The notes below the pieces were generated by a model that was not told the DNA's origin, did not search any database, and saw only the letters and a program-made list of their open reading frames with translations. Of a stretch of 30,577 nucleotides of DNA, positions 7,544 through 16,158 are shown one piece after another (positions within the stretch are counted from its first letter, which is position 1; each line of letters begins with the position of its first letter). Source of the stretch: DATJBF01 sp035515475 (GTDB taxonomy: Bacteria > Verrucomicrobiota > Verrucomicrobiia > Palsa-1439); the NCBI GenBank assembly GCA_035515475.1, contig DATJBF010000065.1, positions 1 through 30,577 on the forward strand. Reading direction: 5' to 3'. The translations under genes were made by a program, and so were the position numbers.

Positions 7544-8638
7544 CTACCGCCGCAGAACGTTGATGGTCACTGGCACCACAACCTTCGGCTGGCTCGCGAT
7601 GTTCGTATCGAAGCTGATGGTCCCGCGGGTGGATTCCTTGGGCACTTCCCCGAGCTTGGCCATCAGCTTGTAGGTCTTGCCCTTCTCAACCGGGAGCAAC
7701 TCGACGCTCACTTCTTTGACACTACTGGTGACGTTCTGAACTTCCAGTGGCTTCGTGGGTTGAGTGGCCTCGATCGTTATCTGACGGGTGATCATGGCCT
7801 CGGGATATGACCCCGGCCAATGTTGCGGATCGGTGATGCCCCAAAACAGGGCCTCGGGCGTAACGCTGATGTCACCCAGGACGCGCCCCAACACGGAAAT
7901 CGTCGACATCGGTTGCGAGGCGCCGTCCAGGAACAGTTTCACCTGCTCGGCGAACCGCCGCGCCACACCTTCGCCCGTGACTTCAATAATCACCGTCGCG
8001 CTTTGGTCGTTGTCACCGGGCTCGACGCGTGCCCGCACGGATTTGTTGGACGTCTCCGTATTCGTGATCGAAAGTTTCTTGCCGTCGGTACGCCGCACGT
8101 GAACGACCAGGTTGGTGGTTGCTCCCGGTCGCAGGTCTCCCACGACAATCTGGGTCGGACTCACCTCCACCACCTGAACCACATTGGCTTTGATCGTGAG
8201 GCTCACATTGGGACTCTGCCGGTCATTGGAGGGGACGTTGATGTGTTTCTCCAGATGCCCGCGGGCGCCACCCAGCCGCACGGTGAAAACCAGTTGGCCT
8301 TTCTCGCCGGGCTTCAGCACATCGGGCTTCACACTCGCCACCGTGCACCCGCAGGATGGCACCGCTCGCTGGATCTTCAGTTCCCCATCGCCGGCGTTGT
8401 GGAACGTGAACGTGCCCGTGACCGAATCCACCTGAGAGGTCGTCCCAAAATCGTAGACGGTGTTGTCGAATTGAATCTTCGGCGTGCCGCCCGCGGGAGC
8501 GTTGGTCGCTTCAGCCGCGTTATTCGTTCCCACGGCGAGGCCCTTGGCTGCGACGGCGGGGCCGTTCGTTCCCTGCGCCCAAGAGAGGCTGACGGTTGCG
8601 ACTGCAAACACCACTGCTGTCAGGAATTCCCGCTTCAT
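7544..8638 (-). CDS. DUF1573 domain secreted protein
   Basis: Exported 364-residue protein. Residues 1-22 are a signal peptide ending SWAQG, followed by a low-complexity Ala/Asn/Thr linker to about residue 52. A DUF1573 domain comes next: IQFDNTVYDFGTTSQVDSVTGTFTFHNAG, then the hallmark VPSCGCT with C96 and C98, and KPGEKGQLVFTV. The remaining two thirds repeat Ig-like/ASH-type beta-sandwich patterns (VSLTIKANVV, TTNLVVHVRR, TRGTISFDTN). Function of DUF1573 is not established; the CxC motif could bind metal or form a redox-active disulfide. It is the first gene of the minus-strand operon with the rhodanese and MauE-like genes, which supports a thiol-related role. The minus-strand sequence TATAAT lies only four bases before the ATG, too close for a normal leader. 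Confidence 0.85.
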   Translation of the reverse strand: MKREFLTAVVFAVATVSLSWAQGTNGPAVAAKGLAVGTNNAAEATNAPAGGTPKIQFDNTVYDFGTTSQVDSVTGTFTFHNAGDGELKIQRAVPSCGCTVASVKPDVLKPGEKGQLVFTVRLGGARGHLEKHINVPSNDRQSPNVSLTIKANVVQVVEVSPTQIVVGDLRPGATTNLVVHVRRTDGKKLSITNTETSNKSVRARVEPGDNDQSATVIIEVTGEGVARRFAEQVKLFLDGASQPMSTISVLGRVLGDISVTPEALFWGITDPQHWPGSYPEAMITRQITIEATQPTKPLEVQNVTSSVKEVSVELLPVEKGKTYKLMAKLGEVPKESTRGTISFDTNIASQPKVVVPVTINVLRR

Positions 8639-8734
8639 GTGATTATAAGTTCTCCGTGGTTTCGTTGACTCAAACCGTGCTGCGCATCTTACTCGGCCAG
8701 CGGGGCGCTGACAAGTCCAACCCGGGCGGCGACC

Positions 8735-9739
8735 GTGAAAGTGGTTGCATTCACGATGCCTCTGGCCGAAGATTGCCCACGCGGTTCGACAGCGGTCATG
8801 GTGTTTTCACTCAATCTTTTCTTCCCGCAACTGTTGGCTTTGGCTGCGGGCGCGTCCGGTCCCGCCAGTTTCTCCGAGGCGGAACTGGCCACGCGCTACC
8901 CGGCGGTAGGCGCCGCCACCTTGCTCTTCCTCGGCGTGGGACTGGTTTGCGATGTGTACCTGACGTTTCGCCTGAGTGGATGGATGCGACCCCTTACTGC
9001 CGACTCGGCCAAACCACTGCTGCGAGTCGAGTCCAAGCCTTGGACGACGCGCGATCTCCTATTCGCCACCGGATTGCTGATTCTGGCCCTGGCCGTGGCC
9101 AACAGCCTGCTCGCGTTCGGCCTCAAGCTGGCCCGGGTCGATCAGGCGGACGCCCCACCGTGGTCAATCGCCGCGGAGATGTTGCTGTACGCCGCCAGCT
9201 TGCTCGCCATGGGTGCCTTCTTTCGACGACGCGCCGCCAGTTGGCAGCAAGCAGTCGGCATTCGCCGCGAATCATCCCTGCCCGCGCTGACCTTCGGGGG
9301 AATCTTCTTCTTTGCGGTGCTGCCCCCACTCGCCATCGTGCTGGTCGTGTACGAACGGCTGTGCCATCTCGCCGGCATTGCCGACACGCCCCAACCCGTC
9401 GTCGACTTGCTCATCACCACCGATTCGCGGGTCGTCGTGGGCCTCATCGTCGCCTTCGCCGTCGTCTTGGCGCCGGTATGCGAAGAGTTCTTCTTCCGCG
9501 GATTCGCCTACCCTGCGCTCAAACAGCGCTGGGGGACTTGGAAGGCGCTGGCCGTCGTGTCGGCCGCGTTCGCGCTCGCCCACCTGCATGTGCCGTCGCT
9601 GGGGCCGCTGTTCGCGCTGGCGCTCGGCCTGGGACTCGCGTACGAGTTGACCGGCTCGCTGCTGGCTCCGATCACCATGCATGCGCTGTTCAATGCAACC
9701 AACGCCGCGATGCTGCTCTACGTTCGCACGCATTCATGA
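8735..9739 (+). CDS. CPBP family intramembrane glutamic protease
   Basis: Multi-pass membrane protease of the CAAX-prenyl-protease/bacteriocin-processing (ABI, Rce1-like) family. Catalytic motifs are complete: E250-E251 and R255 in APVCEEFFFRGFAYPALKQRWG, H283 in AFALAHLHVP, and H316 with N320 in MHALFNATN. Hydrophobic segments occur around residues 25-40, 58-80, 108-132, 145-162, 187-207, 235-250 and 290-310. The longest start is GTG at 8735; ATG at 8756 or 8798 are possible and no strong ribosome site decides between them. The stop overlaps the thiL ATG (ATGA), so it heads a tightly packed operon with thiL, tsaE and tsaB. Natural substrate unknown. Confidence 0.85.
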   Translation: MKVVAFTMPLAEDCPRGSTAVMVFSLNLFFPQLLALAAGASGPASFSEAELATRYPAVGAATLLFLGVGLVCDVYLTFRLSGWMRPLTADSAKPLLRVESKPWTTRDLLFATGLLILALAVANSLLAFGLKLARVDQADAPPWSIAAEMLLYAASLLAMGAFFRRRAASWQQAVGIRRESSLPALTFGGIFFFAVLPPLAIVLVVYERLCHLAGIADTPQPVVDLLITTDSRVVVGLIVAFAVVLAPVCEEFFFRGFAYPALKQRWGTWKALAVVSAAFALAHLHVPSLGPLFALALGLGLAYELTGSLLAPITMHALFNATNAAMLLYVRTHS

Positions 9740-10650
9740 AAACCATCAATGACATCGCGGAGTTTGGGTTGATCAAGAAACTCTGTACCTTCCTCCCCCA
9801 CGCCGGCGACGATTGCGCGGTGTTGCCCGGCCCCGATCCGCAGACGGTCTTGCTCTACACCTGCGACCCCGTCGTGGAGGGCGCGCATTTCCTCCGTAAC
9901 ACGCCGCCGCGACGCATCGGCTGGAAGGCCATGGCCCGCAATCTCAGCGACATCGCGGCCATGGGGGGCGTGCCCCGTTGGGCCGTCGTCAGCATCGGGT
10001 TGCGTCCGGGAACCAGCGTCCAGTGGGTAGACGAACTCTATGCCGGGCTCCGCGCGGCGGCAGCCAGATTCGGCTGCCAAATCGTGGGGGGCGACACGAC
10101 CCGCGTGACGCACGAGCAGTTTGCCGTGGTGACGCTGATCGGCCAGGCCGAGAAATCGCGCGTGGTGCGGCGCCGCGGCGCGCGCGTCGGCGACTCGGTG
10201 TTTGTAACGGGAACGCTCGGGGGCTCGTTGCGCGGCAAACATCTCACGTTCACGCCGCGGATCCACGAGGCGCGATGGCTCGCCACCCGGTTTCCCATCC
10301 ACGCGATGATCGATCTCAGCGACGGCTTGTCCAGCGACCTTCAACGGCTCGTCGAGGCGAACCAGAACGCCGTCGGATTTGAGATCCATGCCGCCGAAAT
10401 CCCCCTGGCGCGCGCCGCGCGCGGGAGCCTCCGCGCCGCACTCAACGACGGCGAGGACTTCGAACTCCTGTTCACCATCGACCCGCGGCGCGTCACCGCG
10501 CTCCGCACCAAATGGCATCGCCGGTTCGAGGTTGAGTTGACGGAAATCGGCCGGGTCGTCCGCTCCCGCGGCACCGTGACGCTCATCGAACGCGATGGAA
10601 CGAGACGTCGCATAACACCGGCCGGTTATGATCACTTCGCAAAGCATTGA
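9736..10650 (+). CDS. thiL: Thiamine-monophosphate kinase
   Basis: Phosphorylates thiamine monophosphate to thiamine diphosphate with ATP, the last step of vitamin B1 cofactor synthesis. The protein has 304 residues; upstream in-frame sequence back to 8596 is out of phase with the real CPBP gene and not coding. PurM/AIR-synthase-type motifs are present: GDDCAVL (24-30), TCDPVVEGAHF (42-52), the ATP-loop segment ARNLSDIAAMGG (67-78), GGDTTR (118-123), DLSDGLSSDL (193-202) and NDGEDFELLF (237-246). The ATG overlaps the CPBP stop by four bases, and the end overlaps tsaE by 23 bases, giving translational coupling. Confidence 0.93.
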   Translation: MKTINDIAEFGLIKKLCTFLPHAGDDCAVLPGPDPQTVLLYTCDPVVEGAHFLRNTPPRRIGWKAMARNLSDIAAMGGVPRWAVVSIGLRPGTSVQWVDELYAGLRAAAARFGCQIVGGDTTRVTHEQFAVVTLIGQAEKSRVVRRRGARVGDSVFVTGTLGGSLRGKHLTFTPRIHEARWLATRFPIHAMIDLSDGLSSDLQRLVEANQNAVGFEIHAAEIPLARAARGSLRAALNDGEDFELLFTIDPRRVTALRTKWHRRFEVELTEIGRVVRSRGTVTLIERDGTRRRITPAGYDHFAKH

Positions 10651-11050
10651 GACACACTGCGTCGAAGAGACCATCGGATTCGGCGAACGACTCGCGACCG
10701 GGCTGGAGCGCGGCGACGTGCTTGCTTTGTCCGGTGAACTCGGCAGTGGCAAGACCGCCCTCATCAAAGGCGTCGCCCGCAGCCTCGGTATCTCACAAGA
10801 GGTAACGAGCCCCACGTTTGCGCTCATCCACGAGTACGTCGGTGGTCGGCTCCCCTTGTTTCACCTCGATCTGTATCGCCTGGATTCCATCAGACAGGCG
10901 CTGGCGATCGGCGTCGAGGAGTACCTGAATGGGGACGGGGTGACGGTGATCGAGTGGGCGGAAAAAATCGAGCCGCTGCTGCCCGAGCGCGCCCGACGTG
11001 TCCGCATCGGATTGTTGGGCGAGAACGCGCGCCGCATCGAGGTGGCATGA
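10628..11050 (+). CDS. tsaE: tRNA threonylcarbamoyladenosine biosynthesis ATPase TsaE
   Basis: P-loop ATPase subunit of the TsaBDE complex that installs t6A37 on ANN-decoding tRNAs. In 140 residues it shows Walker A GELGSGKT (36-43), the family block SPTFALIHEY (61-70), HLDLYRL (79-85) and VIEWAEK (107-113), all diagnostic for TsaE (YjeE). The start is inside the thiL end, and its stop overlaps the tsaB ATG (ATGA). Having tsaE and tsaB adjacent is common; tsaD and tsaC are not in the window. Confidence 0.94.
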   Translation: MITSQSIETHCVEETIGFGERLATGLERGDVLALSGELGSGKTALIKGVARSLGISQEVTSPTFALIHEYVGGRLPLFHLDLYRLDSIRQALAIGVEEYLNGDGVTVIEWAEKIEPLLPERARRVRIGLLGENARRIEVA

Positions 11051-11718
11051 TCACGCTGGCCATCGACACCTCCACCCGTCGCGGCGCGGTCGCCTTGTTG
11101 CGCGAGGACCAGCCGCTGGCGGAGGAGACGTTCGATCGCACCGCCCCGGGGCAGAATCTGTTCGACACCGCGGGAAAGCTTCTCTCCGGGAACCGCCTGA
11201 CGGCGAAAGACATCGGGCTGCTCGCCGTCGGGCTCGGTCCGGGCTCGTTTACGGGGATTCGCGCGGGGATCGCCGCAGCCAAGGGCCTGGCATTCCCCGG
11301 CCAGTTGCCGAGCAAAGGCGTCAGCAGTTTCGACGCTGTGGCCTTGACGGCGCTCCCGAAGATGCCGCGCGATTGCCCGCAGATGTGCGTGCTGTGCGAT
11401 GCCCGCCGTGACGAGGTATATTTCGCGCTTTATGACCGCGACGGACGACCTGCGAGTCCATGCCGCATCGAGGCCTTGGAAGCGATTGCCGACCAGATTC
11501 ACCACCCAATCTGGTTTGTCAGCCCGGAGATGGAACGCTTCCAGCACGATCTGGCATTGCTCTTCGGTGGGTTCGCGTCGATTTGTGAAACGCCGGTCTT
11601 TCCCGGCGCCGCGGCCCTCGGCTGGCAGGCGGTGCAACAGTTTCACGCCGATGGCGACCGGGGTGACGACCGCCTCGAGCCGATTTACTTGCGGGCACCA
11701 CAGTACAAGACGATTTGA
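11047..11718 (+). CDS. tsaB: tRNA threonylcarbamoyladenosine biosynthesis protein TsaB
   Basis: Actin-like ATPase-fold protein (223 residues), inactive scaffold partner of TsaD in t6A37 synthesis. It begins MITLAIDTSTRRGAVAL, the ASKHA phosphate-1 motif, and carries VGLGPGSFTGIRAGIAAAKGLA (61-82), the hallmark TsaB/TsaD segment. The C-terminal part (CDARRDEVYFALY) is typical of TsaB rather than TsaD, which is longer and has metal-binding histidines absent here. The ATG at 11047 overlaps the tsaE stop; an in-frame extension to 10954 lies wholly within tsaE and is rejected. Last gene of the CPBP-thiL-tsaE-tsaB operon. Confidence 0.93.
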   Translation: MITLAIDTSTRRGAVALLREDQPLAEETFDRTAPGQNLFDTAGKLLSGNRLTAKDIGLLAVGLGPGSFTGIRAGIAAAKGLAFPGQLPSKGVSSFDAVALTALPKMPRDCPQMCVLCDARRDEVYFALYDRDGRPASPCRIEALEAIADQIHHPIWFVSPEMERFQHDLALLFGGFASICETPVFPGAAALGWQAVQQFHADGDRGDDRLEPIYLRAPQYKTI

Positions 11719-11757
11719 ACGACGGACGATGGGCAGAGTCTAACGCGGGGGCAACCA

Positions 11758-13167
11758 ATGAATCATCGCGAACCGACCGAAACGGGCCAGAAGGCCTTCC
11801 GAATCAATCTCGACTCAAACAAGTACGGCACGTTCGCCGAGATCGGCGCCGGACAGGAGGTGGCCCGCTGGTTCTTTCGCGTGGGCGGCGCCGCCGGCAC
11901 GGTCGCCAAAACGATGTCGGCCTACGACAAGACGGTCAGCGACGCCATTTACGGCCCGACCGAGCGGTACGTGAGCCGGGTGCGGCTCCAGCAGATGATG
12001 GATTACGAATACAATCTGTTGATCGAGCGCCTCGACGCGGCCCGCGGGGCCAACACGACGTTTTTCGTCTTCGCCAACACCGTCGCGGCGCGCAGTTACA
12101 CCCGACGGGCGGATTCGAACGGCTGGCTCGGTATAAAGTTCCAGGCAGAACCACGCGCGGAGCCTTCGCAGATCATGATCCACGTCCGGTTGTTGGACGA
12201 AGAGAACCTGCGCGAACAGGAAACGCTGGGCGTCATCGGCGTGAACCTCGTCTACGGAGCGTTCTATCACCACGATCAGCCCGAGAAACTGATCAGTTCT
12301 CTGCTCGATCAACTCACCAAGAACCGGATCGAAATCGACATGATCAAGTTCTCGGGTACGGCGTTTGCCAACGTCGACAACCGGCTGATGAGCCTGCAGT
12401 TGGTCGAGCAGGGCCTGACCGAGGCGGTGATGTTCACGGTCGACGGCGAAGTCGTCCAACCGTCGGAGGTGTTGTACAAGAAACCGGTCTTGGTCGAGCG
12501 CGGCACGTTTCGTCCCGTCAACCACCTGCACGTCGACATGCTCGAGTGCGCCCGGCGCCAGTTTGTTGCCGACTCACCGCCGAGTCGGGACGCGGTGGTG
12601 CTGATGGAAATCACGATGCGCAACCTCCTGCAACGCGACCGGGTCGATCCCGCGGATTTTCTGGCGCGGGTCGACACGCTGCGCACCGTCGGCAAGATGG
12701 TGTTGGTGACCAGCCACGGCGAGTTCTATCACACGGTCGAGTACTTGCGGCGTAGCACCAACAACGCGATTGGCATCGCCATCGGTCTGCCTACGTTGCA
12801 GGAGATCCTCGACGAGAAATACTACGCCGACCTGAAGGGCGGCGTGCTGGAGGCCGCGGGGCGGATGTTTCAAGGTCCCGTCCGGTTCTACGTGTATCCC
12901 TGCCGGGGCCCCAAGCCGGGGTCGATCGTCACCATCGAGAACCTGGACGTCGCCGGTCGCATCCAGCACCTCGTGGCGCATTTGCGCCAGAACCGTTTCA
13001 TTGAGGATCTGCAAGGGACCAAGACCGAGTACCTGGACGTTCATTCGGCCGAATTGTTGAAGGACATCCGCGCCGGCAATCCCGCCTGGGAAACCATGGT
13101 GCCGGCTTCCGTTGCCGACCTGATCAAAACCCGCAAATACTTCGGCTACGGCGCTGGGCGGCAATGA
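11758..13167 (+). CDS. Large protein of unrecognised function
   Basis: A 469-residue soluble-looking protein with no signal peptide or membrane helix. The N-terminal part has a conserved-looking stretch (GTFAEIGAGQEVARWFFRVGGAAGTVAKTMSAYD is split here as GTFAEIGAGQEV and ARWFFRVGGAAG). The middle alternates hydrophobic strands and helices (LGVIGVNLVYGAFY, EIDMIKFSGTAF), and the C-terminal part includes KMVLVTSHGEFYH, a block AIGIAIGLPTLQEIL and the end TRKYFGYGAGRQ. The composition is that of a folded alpha/beta enzyme, but I see no Walker, Rossmann or metal motif that names it. A G-rich ribosome site (gcgggggc) precedes ATG at 11758. It follows tsaB by 39 bp and may be read from the same transcript. 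I give no function. Confidence 0.82.
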   Translation: MNHREPTETGQKAFRINLDSNKYGTFAEIGAGQEVARWFFRVGGAAGTVAKTMSAYDKTVSDAIYGPTERYVSRVRLQQMMDYEYNLLIERLDAARGANTTFFVFANTVAARSYTRRADSNGWLGIKFQAEPRAEPSQIMIHVRLLDEENLREQETLGVIGVNLVYGAFYHHDQPEKLISSLLDQLTKNRIEIDMIKFSGTAFANVDNRLMSLQLVEQGLTEAVMFTVDGEVVQPSEVLYKKPVLVERGTFRPVNHLHVDMLECARRQFVADSPPSRDAVVLMEITMRNLLQRDRVDPADFLARVDTLRTVGKMVLVTSHGEFYHTVEYLRRSTNNAIGIAIGLPTLQEILDEKYYADLKGGVLEAAGRMFQGPVRFYVYPCRGPKPGSIVTIENLDVAGRIQHLVAHLRQNRFIEDLQGTKTEYLDVHSAELLKDIRAGNPAWETMVPASVADLIKTRKYFGYGAGRQ

Positions 13168-13240
13168 GTTGAGCCGCCTCCGCCTCGACGGCTCGCACAA
13201 TGGGTAATCCGGCGTAAATTATGCCTGTCACTGACGCGGA

Positions 13241-14536
13241 ATGAATACCTGGAAACGATCTTTGCCACTGACCGCGCTCGCCGCGGGCGTGGTGTGGGCC
13301 CTCGGCTGCGGGACGGTCGCCAAGAACCTGGTGATGACGAATCCCCGGGTCGAAAGCATTCTCGATCAACCGAAGCTCGACCGCACCGTCACGCACGTGG
13401 GCCACGTCGAGTACATCGGCGACGAGGAGAACCGCATCACGGTGTTGTACGTCAGTGGCACGCCGTACGAGATGGGCTACGAGCAGGGCCAGTTGTTGGC
13501 GGCCCAAGTGCGCGGAACGATCGGCGACGTCCAGCAGGGCGCGAACAAGTTCCTGCCGAAAGCGATGCGTGAATCGAAGCTGCTGACGAAGCGGGACGAG
13601 GACGAGATCATTAACGAGTTTCTCGACCGCGCGTGGCATCTGATGGCGCCGTACGCTCCGCAGGAGGATTTGGATGAGATGCAGGGACTGGCCGACGGTA
13701 GCGGCATCCCCCTGGACGTGATTCACCGGATGCACGCGATCCCCGACACCGGCGAAACGAGCTGCAGCGGACTGGTGGCCAAAGGCCACGCCACGAGCGA
13801 CGGCCACGTTTATCAACTCCGCATCCTCGATTACGGAGCGAACTTCAACTTGCAGCGCCGTCCCCTGATCACCGTCTACCGGCCCACGACCGAAAACGCC
13901 AACGCCTACGTCACCATCGGCTGGGTTGGATTCGTCGGCGCGGTCTCGGGTATCAACGACAAGGGGGTGGCCCTGAGCGAAATGGGCTTTGGCAATCCCC
14001 CGGGCGAAACACTCGCCGGCGTCCCGATGCCGTTCCTGCTGAAAAACGTGCTGCGTTATGCCGACACGGCAGAGGAGGCCGCTGCGATCATCCGCGCGGC
14101 CCGTCGCACGAACTCGTACGTTTATTTCCTCGGCGACAAACATGACAATCTAATTGGCATGATTACTTCCGCCCAGCACTGCCTCGCCTACCACGCCAAC
14201 GACCGCGACACGTTGAAGGTGGGCGGCAACACGCTGCCGCAGTTTCGCGACGTCGTTTACGGCGGCCACTACGAGAACAAACAGGCCCAGCTCGTCCGCG
14301 AGATGCAGGGCAAACTCAACGTGGCCACCATCCAGGAACTGGCGCGGCAAATCGCGATGAAATCCAACCTACAAACCGTAATCTACGATCTGACCGCCGA
14401 TAAGATCTGGGTCGCCAATCGCCGGGAAAACGTTCGTGCAGCCGACCGACCGTACGTCGAGTTTTCACTGGCCGATGCCTGGAAGAAATTCGCGGAGCCC
14501 ACGACCGCTCCGGTGGTCGTGGCCGGGGAGAAGTAG
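13241..14536 (+). CDS. C45-family (acyltransferase/Ntn hydrolase-like) lipoprotein
   Basis: Predicted lipoprotein of 431 residues: basic start MNTWKR, hydrophobic stretch and lipobox A-L-G-C with C23 as the lipidation site. The body matches the C45 / acyl-CoA:6-aminopenicillanate acyltransferase-like Ntn-hydrolase group. Seen: YEMGYEQGQLLAAQVRG (77-92), the nucleophile C175 in ETSCSGLVAKG, then a conserved G...R..D pattern (GHVYQLRILDYG) and GFVGAVSGINDKGVALSEMG. Such enzymes cut or transfer amide-linked acyl groups; many are uncharacterised. It may act on lipids, acyl-amino acids or peptides at the membrane surface. Neighbours give no clear pathway. Start chosen because the lipobox is correctly placed. 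Confidence 0.8.
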   Translation: MNTWKRSLPLTALAAGVVWALGCGTVAKNLVMTNPRVESILDQPKLDRTVTHVGHVEYIGDEENRITVLYVSGTPYEMGYEQGQLLAAQVRGTIGDVQQGANKFLPKAMRESKLLTKRDEDEIINEFLDRAWHLMAPYAPQEDLDEMQGLADGSGIPLDVIHRMHAIPDTGETSCSGLVAKGHATSDGHVYQLRILDYGANFNLQRRPLITVYRPTTENANAYVTIGWVGFVGAVSGINDKGVALSEMGFGNPPGETLAGVPMPFLLKNVLRYADTAEEAAAIIRAARRTNSYVYFLGDKHDNLIGMITSAQHCLAYHANDRDTLKVGGNTLPQFRDVVYGGHYENKQAQLVREMQGKLNVATIQELARQIAMKSNLQTVIYDLTADKIWVANRRENVRAADRPYVEFSLADAWKKFAEPTTAPVVVAGEK

Positions 14537-14731
14537 TTGGTCCTGCCGCGGCGGTCTGCGCGCGCCGCTGCAGCGAACGGCACCGGCCTCGACTCGCAGA
14601 TGCAGTCGCCCCAGGAATCCCGCACACGTCCGGCAAACGCCCTCCGCCGCCGTTCACGGATCAGCCGATGCGGTCTGCTGAATTCTGATTTCTGTCGTCG
14701 CGCGGGAGCAGTTTGATACACTCGCGCCGAC

Positions 14732-15889
14732 ATGGTTCCGCAATCGTATTACCGTTGCTGGGTGGAAGTTGATCTCGGCGCGTTGCGCCACAACGTCGCC
14801 GCCATCCGTCGGCGGATTGGGCCGAACGTCGAGTTGATGGCGGTGGTGAAAGCCGATGCCTACGGACACGGCCTGGCGCAGGTCGGCGGAACATTGATGC
14901 AATGCGGCGTCGACGCGTTCGCCGTCGCCAATCTATCGGAAGCGCTGGTCTTGCGGCAAATCGGCGGCAGCGGCTGGCCCATTCTGCTGTTTGGCTCAGC
15001 GTTGCCGTTCGAGGTCGCCAAGATGGTCGAACAAAACATCACGCCGACGATCTCAACCCTCGACGAAGCGCATTTGTTTGAGAACGAGGTCCGGCGGCGC
15101 GGCCTGACCGCAGACGTGCACGTCGAAGTGGATACCGGCATGGGGCGCGTCGGTTTCTGGCATGAAGACGCCGCGGCGAACCTGTTTCGGTTGGGCGTCC
15201 TGCAGCACCTGAGGGTGGCGGGGTTGTACACGCATTTTCCGTCCGCCGATGAGAATCTCGACGAAACGCGGCGAGAGCTGGGATTATTTCAGAAGGTGGT
15301 CGCGCAACTCGAAACCAACGGACTGAAGATTCCCCTGCTCCACGCCGCCAACAGCGCCGCCGTGCTGAATCTTCCCGAAGCAGCGCTGAACATGGTGCGA
15401 CCGGGGCTGCTGTTGTACGGTATCGCGCCCGACGCTCCTCACGCTCCCGCGCTCCAACGCTCCGACGAATTCGTGCCGGCTCTTTCCTTCAAGGCGCGGG
15501 TGGCCTATGTGAAGCCGGTCGCCGCCGGCCGAACAATCAGCTACGGGCAAACGTTCACCGCCAGGAAACCGATGAAGATCGCCACGGTGACTGCGGGTTA
15601 CGCCGACGGGTTCAGCCGCCATCTCTCCAACAAGGCGCATGTGCTCATCGGGGGCGCGCGTTGCCCGGTGGTCGGGCGCGTCACGATGGACCAAATCATG
15701 GTGGACGTGACCGCGCTGCCGGAGGTTCAGTGCGGGGACGAGGTGGTGTTCATCGGCCGGCAAGGGACGGAGGAAATCACGGCCAGCGAAGTGGCCGGTT
15801 GGGAAGACACCATTGCCTGGGAGGTACTGTGCGGCATCACCAAAACGGCCCGGGTCCCGCGCGTCTACCACGGTGCCGTCGCGGCGTGA
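14732..15889 (+). CDS. alr: Alanine racemase
   Basis: PLP-dependent interconversion of L- and D-alanine for peptidoglycan. The protein is 385 residues with all key positions: the PLP lysine K40 in AVVKADAYGHG, HVEVDTGMGRVGF (130-142), HAANSAAVL (204-212), MVRPGLLLYG (221-230), the second catalytic base Y290 in AGYADGF, and MDQIMVD (319-325) near the substrate carboxylate. A residue pair ISYGQTF (269-275) is also conserved. The preceding 195 bp (14537-14731) has no gene; a possible -10-like gatacact lies near 14715 but no convincing promoter. Single gene on the plus strand. Confidence 0.95.
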   Translation: MVPQSYYRCWVEVDLGALRHNVAAIRRRIGPNVELMAVVKADAYGHGLAQVGGTLMQCGVDAFAVANLSEALVLRQIGGSGWPILLFGSALPFEVAKMVEQNITPTISTLDEAHLFENEVRRRGLTADVHVEVDTGMGRVGFWHEDAAANLFRLGVLQHLRVAGLYTHFPSADENLDETRRELGLFQKVVAQLETNGLKIPLLHAANSAAVLNLPEAALNMVRPGLLLYGIAPDAPHAPALQRSDEFVPALSFKARVAYVKPVAAGRTISYGQTFTARKPMKIATVTAGYADGFSRHLSNKAHVLIGGARCPVVGRVTMDQIMVDVTALPEVQCGDEVVFIGRQGTEEITASEVAGWEDTIAWEVLCGITKTARVPRVYHGAVAA

Positions 15890-15903
15890 GTGAACCTGCA
15901 CAG

Positions 15904-15932
15904 TTGCCGTCAGCGCGCGTTGCGTCTATAAT
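15904..15932 (+). promoter_or_regulatory. Sigma-70-type promoter of the metallothionein gene
   Basis: TTGCCG at 15904-15909 and an exact TATAAT at 15927-15932, separated by 17 bp. The transcript would start near 15939, about 20 nt before the ATG at 15960, with the ribosome site in between. No obvious dyad operator was seen around the -10. Confidence 0.72.
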
Positions 15933-15959
15933 GAAGTGCGATCCAGTGAAGGAGGATTG

Positions 15960-16157
15960 ATGAAGAAGAGCACGAAAACGAACGCGCCAGCGAAACGATC
16001 GCGGCGGGTGAAATGCGCCTGTGCAAGTTGTACGTGCACCGTCGACGTGGACCGGGGCGTGCGCCGAGGCAACCTGGTGTTCTGTGGCGAAGCCTGCGCG
16101 GCCAAAGCCTGCACGATCGAACAATGCCACTGCGAACACGATTCCTGCAGTTCGTAA
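15960..16157 (+). CDS. Bacterial (SmtA/BmtA-like) metallothionein
   Basis: Small cysteine-rich metal-binding protein of 65 residues, likely sequestering zinc, cadmium or copper in the cytoplasm. After a lysine-rich leader (MKKSTKTNAPAKRSRR) comes CACASCTCTV, then GNLVFCGEACA, KACTIEQCHCEHDSC: ten cysteines and two histidines in the CxCxxCxCxV ... FC..AC ... CHCxHxxC order of prokaryotic metallothioneins. ATG at 15960 follows a strong aaggagg Shine-Dalgarno and a near-consensus promoter. A start at 15936 is upstream of this ribosome site and would lie at the transcription start, so it is rejected. The gene converges on mazG with a single base between the stops. Confidence 0.88.
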   Translation: MKKSTKTNAPAKRSRRVKCACASCTCTVDVDRGVRRGNLVFCGEACAAKACTIEQCHCEHDSCSS

Positions 16158-16158
16158 A

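Noticed and set aside
8596..9735. In-frame extension upstream of thiL
   Set aside because: Overlaps the CPBP gene in another frame and reads as low-quality Arg-rich sequence; thiL starts at the ATGA overlap.
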